Assembly: GCA_947460345.1 (NCBI GenBank)
Contig: CANHGM010000012.1
Span: forward strand, 1-64,000
Reading direction: 5' to 3'
Source: Bacteroidota bacterium
Lineage (GTDB): Bacteria; Bacteroidota; Bacteroidia; UKL13-3
DNA length: 64,000 nucleotides
Part shown: positions 36,981 to 45,358 of the stretch, piece after piece
Numbering within the stretch: position 1 is the first letter of the stretch
Layout of the letters: each line of letters begins with the position of its first letter
Position numbers and translations under genes: made by a program
The notes under the pieces: model-generated
Databases searched by the model: none
What the model saw: only the letters and a program-made list of their open reading frames with translations
What the model was told of the DNA's origin: nothing

Positions 36981-37557
36981 GGATATAATTTTCTTTTAGT
37001 GTTATTCTTTTCATTAAAATTGCACGAGCTCTAGATAGATTTGATTTGGAAGTTCCCACATTTATTTGAAGCATTTCAGCTATTTCATTGTGGTTGTATC
37101 CATCAATAACAAATAAATTAAAAACTGTTTTGTATTGCTCTGGTAAATCACTCACCATTTGTAATAATTCTTTTATTTCAAATTTGTTAGTATAATCTTC
37201 AAACCCGTCTCCATATACCTGCTCATGATAATCGCTAATGCCTTCACTCATCAGTTCTCTATGTCTTGTACGGGTATGGTTTATGCATGTAGTAACCATT
37301 ACTCTTCTCACCCAACCTTCGAGTGAACCATTACATTTGTATTGATGTAAGTAATCAAATACCCTTATAAATCCATCTTGCAAAAAATCTTCAGCTTCAT
37401 CTTTACTTCTAGCATATCTATAACAAACCATCATCATGGTAGATGCATATCTATCATAGATTTCGCGTTGGGCTAGCGGATCTCTGTTCTTACACCTATC
37501 AGCTAACTCCAATTCGCTTAAGCTTTTTAAAGCCTTGCTTTGTCGTTTAAATATCAC
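36964..37557 (-). CDS. ECF-type RNA polymerase sigma factor (module 2)
   Basis: 197 residues starting at a GTG. Region 2 is at about 32-100 (YDRYASTMMMVCYRYARSKDEAEDFLQDGFIRVFDYL) and region 4 at about 135-190 (LPEQYKTVFNLFVIDGYNHN, NEIAEMLQINVGTSKSNLSRAR). It is a paralogue of the sigma factor at 14740-15303, and both are followed by an overlapping anchored-barrel gene. A minus-strand TATCTTTG box (37590-37583) lies about 25 bases before the start and may be its -7 element. Downstream in the same direction lie the barrel partner and the giant adhesin. Confidence 0.92.
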   Translation of the reverse strand: MIFKRQSKALKSLSELELADRCKNRDPLAQREIYDRYASTMMMVCYRYARSKDEAEDFLQDGFIRVFDYLHQYKCNGSLEGWVRRVMVTTCINHTRTRHRELMSEGISDYHEQVYGDGFEDYTNKFEIKELLQMVSDLPEQYKTVFNLFVIDGYNHNEIAEMLQINVGTSKSNLSRARAILMKRITLKENYIHGSTK

Positions 37558-37677
37558 TTGCCTTAGATTTCTATCACTAAGACAAAGATAATAAATAAAG
37601 AGTTGCGTTACTTATGAAAATTGATTTGGTTGTACTATCTATTAAAGTCATTTGTAATAGATAAAAAATTGTACAAT

Positions 37678-38061
37678 TTACTCAGCTTTTTGATCGTTGT
37701 ATTTTGATGGGCATTTAAGTAATATTTGGCTTGCCTCAAAAGTATTGTTATCTATAGTTTTGCCCACTACTACTATTTTATCACCTCTTTCAAAATCTTG
37801 AGGCTTTGGGTTATGGTATATAACTTTTTTCTCTTGTAAACTATCATCTATTAAATAAAAACTAAAAAAGTTTGGGTCTTTTTCAGGATTATATATCAAA
37901 CCTTTTTCTTTATTTAATTTACCTACAATATGGTACTCTTTGCCTGCATCTTCGTCTGCAACCATAAAAACAACATATGAACTCGAACTTCCGTAGCTGC
38001 TAATAAATATAGCACATGAAATGGCCAACAAACAAATGATAATGATGCTTTTAGTTTTCAT
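37678..38061 (-). CDS. ccmE: Cytochrome c maturation haem chaperone CcmE, CxxxY variant
   Basis: CcmE carries haem in the periplasm from CcmC to the cytochrome c ligation step. The 127-residue protein has one N-terminal membrane anchor (about 5-23) and the OB-like domain (YHIVGKLNKEKGLIYNPEKD ... FERGDKIVVVGKTIDNNTFEASQILLKC). The haem-attachment residue is a histidine (HxxxY) in most bacteria, whereas here it is Cys117 in CPSKY, with Tyr121. The CxxxY form is known from Desulfovibrio and some archaea. The gene overlaps ccmD by 11 bases. Confidence 0.88.
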   Translation of the reverse strand: MKTKSIIIICLLAISCAIFISSYGSSSSYVVFMVADEDAGKEYHIVGKLNKEKGLIYNPEKDPNFFSFYLIDDSLQEKKVIYHNPKPQDFERGDKIVVVGKTIDNNTFEASQILLKCPSKYNDQKAE

Positions 38062-38248
38062 TCTTTTCTATTTTAGTTATTTTTCTATCAGTTCTAATCA
38101 TATATATAAATAATCCTATCAAGATGATCAACAATACTGTTATAACAACTAATATTTTGCCATCTTGTCTAAAACTGTCATCTACTGATTGGGCTTGTGT
38201 TTTAGATGCTATCAATAGTGCTAATAGTAGCAGTTTTAATTTGTTCAT
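38051..38248 (-). CDS. ccmD: CcmD-like small membrane protein
   Basis: 65 residues. The N-terminal hydrophobic segment (about 4-18) could be a cleaved signal peptide (ASKTQAQ). After a short polar stretch comes one transmembrane helix (about 31-50) followed by a basic/acidic tail (RTDRKITKIEKNEN). Position between ccmC and ccmE and the size identify it as the CcmD-type subunit that helps release holo-CcmE. The start codon overlaps ccmC by 47 bases, which is long but leaves the signal segment intact. Confidence 0.75.
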   Translation of the reverse strand: MNKLKLLLLALLIASKTQAQSVDDSFRQDGKILVVITVLLIILIGLFIYMIRTDRKITKIEKNEN

Positions 38249-38918
38249 AATTGTTATGTTTTTTATGAGAAATAAGTTTAATTCTATAGTTTAAGGTTAC
38301 TATCCACCAAGCCAATAACGACCATCCTATTACAGCTGGATAAAAAACCATTCGCATATTGCTGTCTAAATCATATTTGTTAAATCCTGGATTGCCTCCA
38401 TTGCCCGGATGTAAGGAGTCATTTATTTTGGGTAAAATTAATATAAGTACAATAAAAATAGGGAAAGAAAAAATGTTATATATAGCTGATACTTTCGCTT
38501 TTTTTTGTGGATCTTCTATTCCATTTCTAAGTATACCATATGCAAAATACATCATTACGGCTATAGCTGCACCATTTAATTTAGGGTCGTTTGGCCAAAA
38601 TTGTCCCCATGTAAACTTTGCCCATACTGCTCCAGTGCTTGCACCTAATATGCCTAACAATATACCTACATTAGCACATTCTGCTGCCATCATATCATCT
38701 TCAATTCTTTGTTTGCTTGTATATTTGATGCTATAAACTAATGAAATGAATAAAACAATAATCATTGCAAACCACATCGGGACATGAAAAAACAAATTTC
38801 TAATGGTTTGTTCTAATACACTGTTATTTGCTAAATCGGGGATGGGAATTAAGAAACCACTTATCACTGTGTAGATAAGTAAAACCATACAAATTATTTT
38901 CCACCAATATTTACGCAT
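38202..38918 (-). CDS. ccmC: Haem exporter/cytochrome c assembly protein CcmC (CcsA family)
   Basis: 238 residues from the ATG at 38918 with six membrane helices. The tryptophan-rich haem-binding segment is WAKFTWGQFWPNDPK (in the middle of the protein), and conserved histidines flank it (FFHVPMWF in helix 2 and SLHPG after helix 5). CcmC loads haem onto CcmE. ccmA, ccmB, ccmF and ccmH are not in the window. The open frame can be extended 11 codons to a TTG, but the MRKYWWK start matches the family better. It is divergent from the hydrolase gene. Confidence 0.9.
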   Translation of the reverse strand: MRKYWWKIICMVLLIYTVISGFLIPIPDLANNSVLEQTIRNLFFHVPMWFAMIIVLFISLVYSIKYTSKQRIEDDMMAAECANVGILLGILGASTGAVWAKFTWGQFWPNDPKLNGAAIAVMMYFAYGILRNGIEDPQKKAKVSAIYNIFSFPIFIVLILILPKINDSLHPGNGGNPGFNKYDLDSNMRMVFYPAVIGWSLLAWWIVTLNYRIKLISHKKHNNYEQIKTATISTIDSI

Positions 38919-39094
38919 ATATTCTGTTTTTTGCCTGACAAAATTCGGCAATATTGAGTAATACTTTTAATTTAATTTTAATTTTTTTCAACCAATTTTT
39001 TTTGATTTTTAATTAGAAATTTCGTTACACTGTTTATAATTCAGCATTTTTGTCGGTTAAACTCAAGCATATATTAAGTAAATTTGCCTCATCT

Positions 39095-39862
39095 ATGGAA
39101 TTGCATCATAAAATAGTAGGTCATAAACCGCAACATTTATATATTCTACATGGTTTGCTTGGAACAGCTGATAATTGGCATCTATTGTCTCGAAAATATT
39201 CTGAATATTTTACTGTGATATTGCCTGACTTAAGAAACCATGGACATTCTCCTCATTCTAGAGAATTTTCTTATGACTTAATGGTTGAAGATGTATTAGA
39301 ACTTGTTCAAAAAACAGGTTCTAAAAATATATATATATTAGGTCATAGTATGGGGGGTAAAGTAGCAATGCAATTAGCATTAAATTTCCCAAGTCTGGTT
39401 TCAAAACTAATAGTAGCTGATATGCGTCCACAATTGTTTGAACCCAATCACCAACATATATTTGATGCTCTGTTTTCTTTAGATTTATCTGTTCTTCAAA
39501 CTAGAAAAGAAGCTGAAGATTTCTTGAAAAATAAAGGTATTCAAACTGAAGGTGAAATTCTGTTTTTACTTAAAAATTTGGGTCGTGATGCTGATGGTAA
39601 GTTTATGTGGAAACCGAATCTTGATTCTCTTTGGGGAAATTATAGTCAAATATTACAACCAGTATACGGTGGTTCTTTTAATCAGCCTACGCTATTTATT
39701 AAAGGTGGTTTAAGCAATTATATTCTTCCAAAATATTATGATGAAATTAATAAACTATTTCCTCTTTGGCAGTTAGATACTATTGAGTCGGCAGGTCATT
39801 GGCTTCATGCTGATGCACCTGAACAATTTTTTTATAAAACCATGCAATTTTTAAACTCTTAG
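39095..39862 (+). CDS. Alpha/beta-hydrolase (YbfF-like esterase)
   Basis: 255 residues from the ATG at 39095. The oxyanion region is LYILHGLLGTADNW, followed by LPDLRNHGHSPHS, the nucleophile elbow GHSMGGK (Ser85) and the catalytic histidine in SAGHWLHAD near the C-terminus. This set is typical of the YbfF/acyl-CoA esterase branch; the substrate is unknown. A TAAATTTG box (39079-39086) ends eight bases ahead of the ATG, which supports this start over an upstream TTG at 39050. It leads the PorE-like gene by 33 bases. Confidence 0.85.
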   Translation: MELHHKIVGHKPQHLYILHGLLGTADNWHLLSRKYSEYFTVILPDLRNHGHSPHSREFSYDLMVEDVLELVQKTGSKNIYILGHSMGGKVAMQLALNFPSLVSKLIVADMRPQLFEPNHQHIFDALFSLDLSVLQTRKEAEDFLKNKGIQTEGEILFLLKNLGRDADGKFMWKPNLDSLWGNYSQILQPVYGGSFNQPTLFIKGGLSNYILPKYYDEINKLFPLWQLDTIESAGHWLHADAPEQFFYKTMQFLNS

Positions 39863-39895
39863 GACTGATTTTTGTAAAATTAAAATAAACGCTAC

Positions 39896-41800
39896 ATGAA
39901 ATTACAACATTATATATACATTATTTTATTGGCTTTGTCTGTTAGTTGTGTTACTGCCCAACCTCAGCCAAATACAAGTAGTTCTAGTAAAAAGGCTAAA
40001 GTATTGTTTGAAGATGCAGTGAAACTTTTTTCATATCATGAATATGCCGAAGCTTTAAAACTTACTGAGCAAGCTATTGATAAAGACAATAAGTATATTG
40101 ATGCTTGGGATTTGAAAAGTGATATTTTGTTTCATATGGACAAAGGCGAAGAAGCATATATAGCAGCGGAACAATGTGTAAAGCTCAATCCTGATTATTC
40201 AAAAGGCTATTTCGTTATTGCTGAACTCGCTTTGAAATTAGGTAAGTACAAAGAAGCAGTTGATAACTCAACTAAGTACTTAAATTATAAAGACATTCCA
40301 GATGCTCGAAAAAGATACGCTATGGATATGAAATATAAAGCTGAGTTTAGCTTGAATCAAATGAACCATCCTGTGTCTTTTATCCCAATTAATCTTGGAC
40401 CCAATATCAATACCAAAGAAAAAGATTACGCTCCCAGCATCACAGTTGATAATAAACTGATGATTTTCTCTCGTTCTATTGGCAAACAAGAAGATTTTTA
40501 TATAAGCAAAAAGAAAGGAATGAATTGGGAACCTGCAACTCACCCTAGTTATCCTTTAAATACTCCTGAAAATGAGAGTTTCCCTAGCTTTACAGCCGAT
40601 GGTAAATATGTGTTTTTTGCCCGTTTTGTTCCTCAAGAACCTGGTAATTGTGATATATGGTTTTCTCAATTTAATGGCATCTCTTGGGATGAACCACGCA
40701 ACTTAGGAATGCCTATAAACACAAGAGGGTGGGAGAGTCAACCTTGTATATCTGCTGATGGCAGCACCTTGTATTTTTTAAGTGTAAGAAAAGATGGTAT
40801 GGGTAATTCTGATATATATAAAAGTATCTATAAAAGCGGCAAATGGTCTGAACCTATTAATTTAGGTCCAAATATCAATTCTACTGGTAATGAAGAAGCT
40901 CCATTTATTCATCCCGATGGCAAAACTTTTTATTTTAGCAGCGATGGCAGGTTAGGTATGGGTAATTTCGATTTATATACAAGCACAATTGCTGAAGATG
41001 GAAAATTCTCTGAAGCTGAAAACTTAGGCTACCCTATTAATACCGTTGAAGACGAAAGATGGCTTACTGTTTCAAGTAATGCTGCTGATGCTTATTTCGT
41101 TTCTTCTGGTTTAAAAGGCTATGGCGATTGGGATATATATACTTTTAAACTCCCTGAAAGCAAAAGACCTCAGCCTGTTACTTTTGTAAAAGGTATTGTG
41201 TTTGACGCCGTTTCAAAAAAACCAATTAGAGCTAGAATTGAAGTAACCAATTTATCAAATGGAAAAGTTGATTACGTTACAGTAAGTAATAAAGAAAGCG
41301 GTGAAATGATGGCTTGCCTTGTTTCTGGGGGCTCATATGCCTTTAATATTTCTTCTGAAGGGTATGCTATGGCTTCTGAAAATTATACATTCAATTTGTT
41401 AGCAGGTATAGATTCTCCCATTATAAAAGATTTCTATCTTCAACCTTTAACCAAAGGTGGCACTTTTGTTCTTAAAAATATATTTTTCCCTACAGCTAAG
41501 TTCGATTTGCAAAAAGAATCTTTTATAGAGTTAGATAAGCTAGTTGATATACTTGTTAAAAATCCAAAACTGACCATTGAAGTAGGTGGACATACAGATA
41601 ATGTTGGTGCTCGCCAAAACAATTTAACTCTATCTGACAATAGGTCTAAAGCAGTATATGATTATTTAGTAAAAAAAGGAATTGCAGCTAGCCGATTATC
41701 TTCAAAAGGATATGCAGATTTAAAACCAATAGCCGACAATAATACTGAAGCAGGTAGAAAAGAAAATCGTAGAACTGAATTTACCATCACAGGTAATTAA
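39896..41800 (+). CDS. PorE-like lipoprotein: TPR, PD40 propeller, carboxypeptidase-regulatory-like and OmpA domains
   Basis: 634 residues. The lipoprotein signal is MKLQHYIYIILLALSVSC (Cys18). TPR helices span about 31-150. Five PD40 (WD40-like) blades span about 170-420, for example AAPFIHPDGKTFYFSS-type strands and NSDIYKS/NFDLYTS ends. A carboxypeptidase-regulatory-like domain lies at about 425-510, and a C-terminal OmpA domain at about 530-634 (VGGHTDNVGARQNN, LSDNRSKAVYDYL) binds peptidoglycan. This domain order is that of PorE, a type IX secretion component of Porphyromonas gingivalis. Several paralogues usually exist, so the exact role is uncertain. The following vWA gene is 15 bases away. 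Confidence 0.8.
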   Translation: MKLQHYIYIILLALSVSCVTAQPQPNTSSSSKKAKVLFEDAVKLFSYHEYAEALKLTEQAIDKDNKYIDAWDLKSDILFHMDKGEEAYIAAEQCVKLNPDYSKGYFVIAELALKLGKYKEAVDNSTKYLNYKDIPDARKRYAMDMKYKAEFSLNQMNHPVSFIPINLGPNINTKEKDYAPSITVDNKLMIFSRSIGKQEDFYISKKKGMNWEPATHPSYPLNTPENESFPSFTADGKYVFFARFVPQEPGNCDIWFSQFNGISWDEPRNLGMPINTRGWESQPCISADGSTLYFLSVRKDGMGNSDIYKSIYKSGKWSEPINLGPNINSTGNEEAPFIHPDGKTFYFSSDGRLGMGNFDLYTSTIAEDGKFSEAENLGYPINTVEDERWLTVSSNAADAYFVSSGLKGYGDWDIYTFKLPESKRPQPVTFVKGIVFDAVSKKPIRARIEVTNLSNGKVDYVTVSNKESGEMMACLVSGGSYAFNISSEGYAMASENYTFNLLAGIDSPIIKDFYLQPLTKGGTFVLKNIFFPTAKFDLQKESFIELDKLVDILVKNPKLTIEVGGHTDNVGARQNNLTLSDNRSKAVYDYLVKKGIAASRLSSKGYADLKPIADNNTEAGRKENRRTEFTITGN

Positions 41801-41815
41801 TTATATATATATATA

Positions 41816-43255
41816 TTGAAAAAATTAAGTTTATTTGTTTTCGTTTCTATTTTTTATATCAATGTTCAGGCTCAACTGGTTTTCCAAAACATAGAACATG
41901 ACTATGGTAAAGTAGATAAAGCAAAATCTTTGTTGAGCGAGTTTGTGGTGACTAACACAGGAACGGAAGATGCAGTAATTTTAAGAATTGATGCAGGTGG
42001 TAATTTAGCTTTTAAGCTCGATCAAATTATTATAAAACCTGGAAAAAGCGATACGTTGAGGCTGTTTTTAAAACCAACTAAATCAGGTAAGTTTAATGAA
42101 GAAATTTCGGTGTTTCTAAGCTCTCAAGACAAACCTGTTGTGTTAAAAGTTAAAGGTGAATTAAAAGAATTGGATAAAGACCCCATGGGAACTTGTTTCT
42201 CATTTAGAGAAAGTCACCCTGATGTATATAAAGCTCTTGCAATAACCGATCAATCTATTTTTATAGTTGATAAATTAAATGATAAACCCATAGATGGTGC
42301 TTTTGTGCAATTATTTAATGCCAATAATCAATCTTATTTTCAATATACTAAAAATGAGGGTGTTGTTAAACTTACCGTGCAACCCAATATATACGATATA
42401 CAAGTAAGAGCCGATTTTTATAAGTCAAATAAATCAGAACAATATCTAGCAAAAGATGGAAAAATTACCATTAAATTAGAACGAATGGATGATTTTGTTG
42501 AAAAAGATACAACTATCAAAATTGCCGTGATTTTACCTGTTCAAGTGATAACTAAAGATACAATTATTCCTGAAATTAAAGTAGTTGTGGTTGATACTGT
42601 TAGTAAAGGAATAATTCCAAAAGTTGAAGTTGTAGTAGACACTTTTATTCCACCACCGCCTCCAAAACCTGAAATAGTAAATGGTGAGTTAAACCCAGAA
42701 GTATATGTTCCTAGTAATATAGTTTTCTTGATTGACTTGTCTTCATCTATGAATGAGCCTGCCAAACTACCTCTTCTTAAAAAATCAATGAAGACTTTAA
42801 TAGGTACCATGAGGTCTATTGACAAAATAACTGTGGTTGTATATGCTGAGTCGTCAAGAGTTTTATTGCCAACCACTGAAGTAATTTATAAAGATTCTAT
42901 ATATAAAATGATAGACGGACTAAAAGCTTCAGGACTTACTGCAGCCAATAAAGCATTAAGAACTGCTTATGAAATTAATAGTAAATCTTTTATTTCTGGT
43001 GGTAACAATCAAATAATTTTAGCTACCGACGGTATGTTTAATTTAAGCAAAGCTGATGAAGATATGATGTTAAATTATGCCAAATCTTTAAATAAAATAA
43101 TATTGAGTGTGGTGGCATTTGGCAACTCTGTGAATGCTAAATCTAAATTATCATCAATGGCACAAAATGGCAAAGGCGACTATTTAGATATTGCCAATGA
43201 AACTGAAGCACAAGAAGCATTGTTGAATGAAATTAAAAGTAAATCTAAAAGATAA
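41816..43255 (+). CDS. Secreted DUF1573 / regulatory-like / von Willebrand A domain protein
   Basis: 479 residues from a TTG start. The signal peptide ends at about residue 19 (YINVQA). A DUF1573 Ig-like domain (about 20-115: FQNIEHDYGKVDKAK) follows, then a carboxypeptidase-regulatory-like segment (about 140-225). A linker with a PPPPPK run leads to a C-terminal vWA domain (about 298-475). Its metal site has DLSSS (Asp307), a Thr in ASGLTAANKAL and ATDG, so MIDAS residues are complete. No type IX sorting domain is present, so it is probably periplasmic. It may work with the PorE-like protein just upstream. A 15-base TA tract abuts the start codon. Confidence 0.8.
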   Translation: MKKLSLFVFVSIFYINVQAQLVFQNIEHDYGKVDKAKSLLSEFVVTNTGTEDAVILRIDAGGNLAFKLDQIIIKPGKSDTLRLFLKPTKSGKFNEEISVFLSSQDKPVVLKVKGELKELDKDPMGTCFSFRESHPDVYKALAITDQSIFIVDKLNDKPIDGAFVQLFNANNQSYFQYTKNEGVVKLTVQPNIYDIQVRADFYKSNKSEQYLAKDGKITIKLERMDDFVEKDTTIKIAVILPVQVITKDTIIPEIKVVVVDTVSKGIIPKVEVVVDTFIPPPPPKPEIVNGELNPEVYVPSNIVFLIDLSSSMNEPAKLPLLKKSMKTLIGTMRSIDKITVVVYAESSRVLLPTTEVIYKDSIYKMIDGLKASGLTAANKALRTAYEINSKSFISGGNNQIILATDGMFNLSKADEDMMLNYAKSLNKIILSVVAFGNSVNAKSKLSSMAQNGKGDYLDIANETEAQEALLNEIKSKSKR

Positions 43256-43266
43256 TATATATATAT

Positions 43267-43848
43267 ATGCAAGAATTAGTATTTGCTTCATTCAATAAGC
43301 ATAAGGTTGATGAAATACAATTGCTTTTAGGTAATTCCTATAAAGTATCAGTTCCCTCTGATTATGGAATACATTCTGATATACCTGAAACTGGAGATAC
43401 ATTATCAGAAAACGCAAAGATAAAAGGAAAGTATATACATCAATTGCTTGCTCTAAATTGTTTTTCAGATGATAGTGGGTTAGAAATTGAAGCATTAGAT
43501 GGAAAGCCAGGTGTGCATTCAGCCAGATATGCAGGTGACGAAAAAGACTCTGAGAAAAACATAGATAAAGTATTGTATGAATTATCTAATTTAAGTAACA
43601 GAAATGCTAGTTTTAAAACAGTTATTTGCTTGATATATAATAACCAAACATACGAATTTGTGGGTGTAATTAAAGGAGAGATATTAAAAGAAAGAAGGGG
43701 GAGTAATGGTTTTGGATATGATGCAATTTTTAAACCTTTTGGTTATGAGTTATCTTTTGCCCAAATGTCTTCTGACCAAAAAGCAAGTATTAGTCATAGA
43801 GCCAAAGCAATAGAGCAACTAATTACTTTTTTGAAAACGGTTCAATAG
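43267..43848 (+). CDS. rdgB: Non-canonical purine NTP pyrophosphatase (RdgB/HAM1)
   Basis: Hydrolyses dITP, XTP and ITP to monophosphates, keeping them out of DNA and RNA. The 193 residues have FASFNKHKVDEI (about 5-16), SDDSGLEIEALDGKPGVHSARYAG (about 65-90) and GFGYDAIFKP (about 145-154), the family's substrate and Mg2+ sites. Length is normal. The start ATG is the end of an (AT)7 tract, 12 bases after the upstream stop codon. Confidence 0.95.
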   Translation: MQELVFASFNKHKVDEIQLLLGNSYKVSVPSDYGIHSDIPETGDTLSENAKIKGKYIHQLLALNCFSDDSGLEIEALDGKPGVHSARYAGDEKDSEKNIDKVLYELSNLSNRNASFKTVICLIYNNQTYEFVGVIKGEILKERRGSNGFGYDAIFKPFGYELSFAQMSSDQKASISHRAKAIEQLITFLKTVQ

Positions 43849-43903
43849 AATTTCATTAAATCTTGTATAGTTTCTAGAGCAAGTCACCTTCAACTGAAGA
43901 TGT

Positions 43904-44164
43904 CTCCCTGAATTTATTTCGTGGCCTCTCTCTATATATCAAATTAACAATTCAACTAAATTAAAGATACTGAAACAAGTTTGTAAGCCGCATAGGAAGG
44001 TGTTTATATGTTCCGACAATACATTACTTTGAAATTGTTTCTGGGTCTTTCTGTATATTGTTATATTTTAATTGTTCAGATAATGAAACAGTTCAGCAAG
44101 ACGCATTAGAGGGGAGGTGTATTTGCCGATAATATTTCACCCTGAATTTGTTTCAAGGTCTCAA
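43904..44164. repeat. Cluster of five degenerate REP-like palindromes
   Basis: The 389-base spacer between rdgB and the coiled-coil gene has no gene. It contains five related units with a CTGAA/TTCAG core in alternating orientation: 43904-43929 (TCCCTGAATTTATTTCGTGG), 43966-43984 (GATACTGAAACAAGTTTGT), 44027-44052 (TTTGAAATTGTTTCTGGGTC), 44081-44102 (AATGAAACAGTTCAGCAAGA) and 44137-44164 (ACCCTGAATTTGTTTCAAGG). They resemble the REP-like CTGAA-N-TTCAG intergenic palindromes common in some Bacteroidota. All copies here have decayed arms. Confidence 0.6.
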
Positions 44165-44184
44165 AACATAACAAACATTCATTT

Positions 44185-44222
44185 AAACAAAAAAGCCAAT
44201 CAAATTGATTGGCTTTTTGTTT
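44185..44222 (-). terminator. Bidirectional terminator by the coiled-coil gene
   Basis: AAAAAGCCAATCAA and TTGATTGGCTTTTT form a near-perfect stem with almost no loop, flanked by AAAC and GTTT. It lies 15 bases beyond the stop codon of the minus-strand gene at 44238. Confidence 0.9.
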
Positions 44223-44237
44223 AGGTTTTTTTATAGA

Positions 44238-45179
44238 CTATTTCAATGAGAAATTGGTTTTACCTATCATCATACCACCTTCGTATAATTCAACTGTGTA
44301 GTTACCTTTAGTGTATGCTGTACTTCCTTTCTTGAAATTGAATTTAACATTTGTGTCTTTATTGTCGTATTGTATTTCTTTTTTATCTGTATATGGTAAA
44401 TTGTCTCCATCAAAAGTAAATGTTTCGTTAGCATTTGATGTAATTACTGATCTGTCTGGTCCTAATACACGCATATATAAAGTTTTTGCACCAGCCTCTG
44501 AAGCTAAGTTTTGTTGTATTTTAAAAGCTATTTGTACCTTAGTAACTTTGCTTGCTTTGGTAACAGGTTTTTCTTTACCACTGCTGCTTACTTTTAAAGG
44601 GATAGCTACTATATTATCTGCTTTTAAAGCTTGACTTTCTTTTAATCTTTTGTCAACAATACCTTTATCCTTTTTAGCTTTATCTGTTTCTTTTTTGCCG
44701 TTTTCTAAACTATCTTTTAGTTGTTGATTTCTAGATGACAGCAATTCTATTTCACGTTTCTTAGCGTCTAATTCAGCCTGTTTAGAGTCTTTTTCTTGTT
44801 TAAGTGCAGCCAATTGCTTTTTTAATGAACTTTGTACATTAGGATCCAATCCACCACTACCTAGAGCCTGCTTCATTCTGTTAAGCGTTGCAGTCATTTT
44901 AGCTAATTCTTGCTCTTTAGCTGTAGTTGATTCGCCCATATCAGAAAGTTGCTTTTTAAGCATATCAATTTCTTGTTGCATAGTTACAATCTCACTTTCT
45001 AAAGAGTCTTTTGTAACATTTAATGTTTTTATTGATTTCTCATTTTTAGCGATAGTTTCATCTTTATCAAAAAGATTGTAAAGTAGAAAAATATCTGCAA
45101 CTACTAAAAAAATAAGTGCAACAATTACAATTATTTTACCTGCACCTGAGCGTCTTTCTTGTGTTGAATCAATTTCCAT
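44238..45179 (-). CDS. Single-span membrane protein with long periplasmic coiled coil
   Basis: 313 residues: a short basic N-terminus (ERRSGAGK), one transmembrane helix (about 15-34), then a coiled coil of about 160 residues (about 40-195) with regular heptads and many Lys, Glu, Gln and Leu. The globular C-terminal domain (about 205-313) has strands such as KVQIAFKIQQNL, KTLYMRVLGPD and GNYTVELYEGGMMIGKTNFSLK. I recognise no named family. The topology suggests a protein reaching from the inner membrane into the periplasm. It lies beside polyphosphate kinase, 179 bases downstream of it. Confidence 0.75.
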   Translation of the reverse strand: MEIDSTQERRSGAGKIIVIVALIFLVVADIFLLYNLFDKDETIAKNEKSIKTLNVTKDSLESEIVTMQQEIDMLKKQLSDMGESTTAKEQELAKMTATLNRMKQALGSGGLDPNVQSSLKKQLAALKQEKDSKQAELDAKKREIELLSSRNQQLKDSLENGKKETDKAKKDKGIVDKRLKESQALKADNIVAIPLKVSSSGKEKPVTKASKVTKVQIAFKIQQNLASEAGAKTLYMRVLGPDRSVITSNANETFTFDGDNLPYTDKKEIQYDNKDTNVKFNFKKGSTAYTKGNYTVELYEGGMMIGKTNFSLK

Positions 45180-45358
45180 AATGTTTATATATTTGGATTA
45201 ATGTTTTATTATTAATTTGCGACGAAGCGAAGGTACTAGCTATTTGTTTTTTATACAAAGATTTTATTGTTAACATTTTTTTTAAAATTGGCTAGATCTG
45301 TCTGATATTTTGTACAAAATTTACCTAGTATAATTAAAGTCTTTTAAATAAATACGTT

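Noticed and set aside
38919-38951. N-terminal extension of CcmC to a TTG start
   Set aside because: The MRKYWWK start fits the family; the extension adds charged residues before the first helix and lies over a possible promoter region.
39050-39094. N-terminal extension of the hydrolase to a TTG start
   Set aside because: A TAAATTTG box lies inside the extension, so the ATG at 39095 is more likely.
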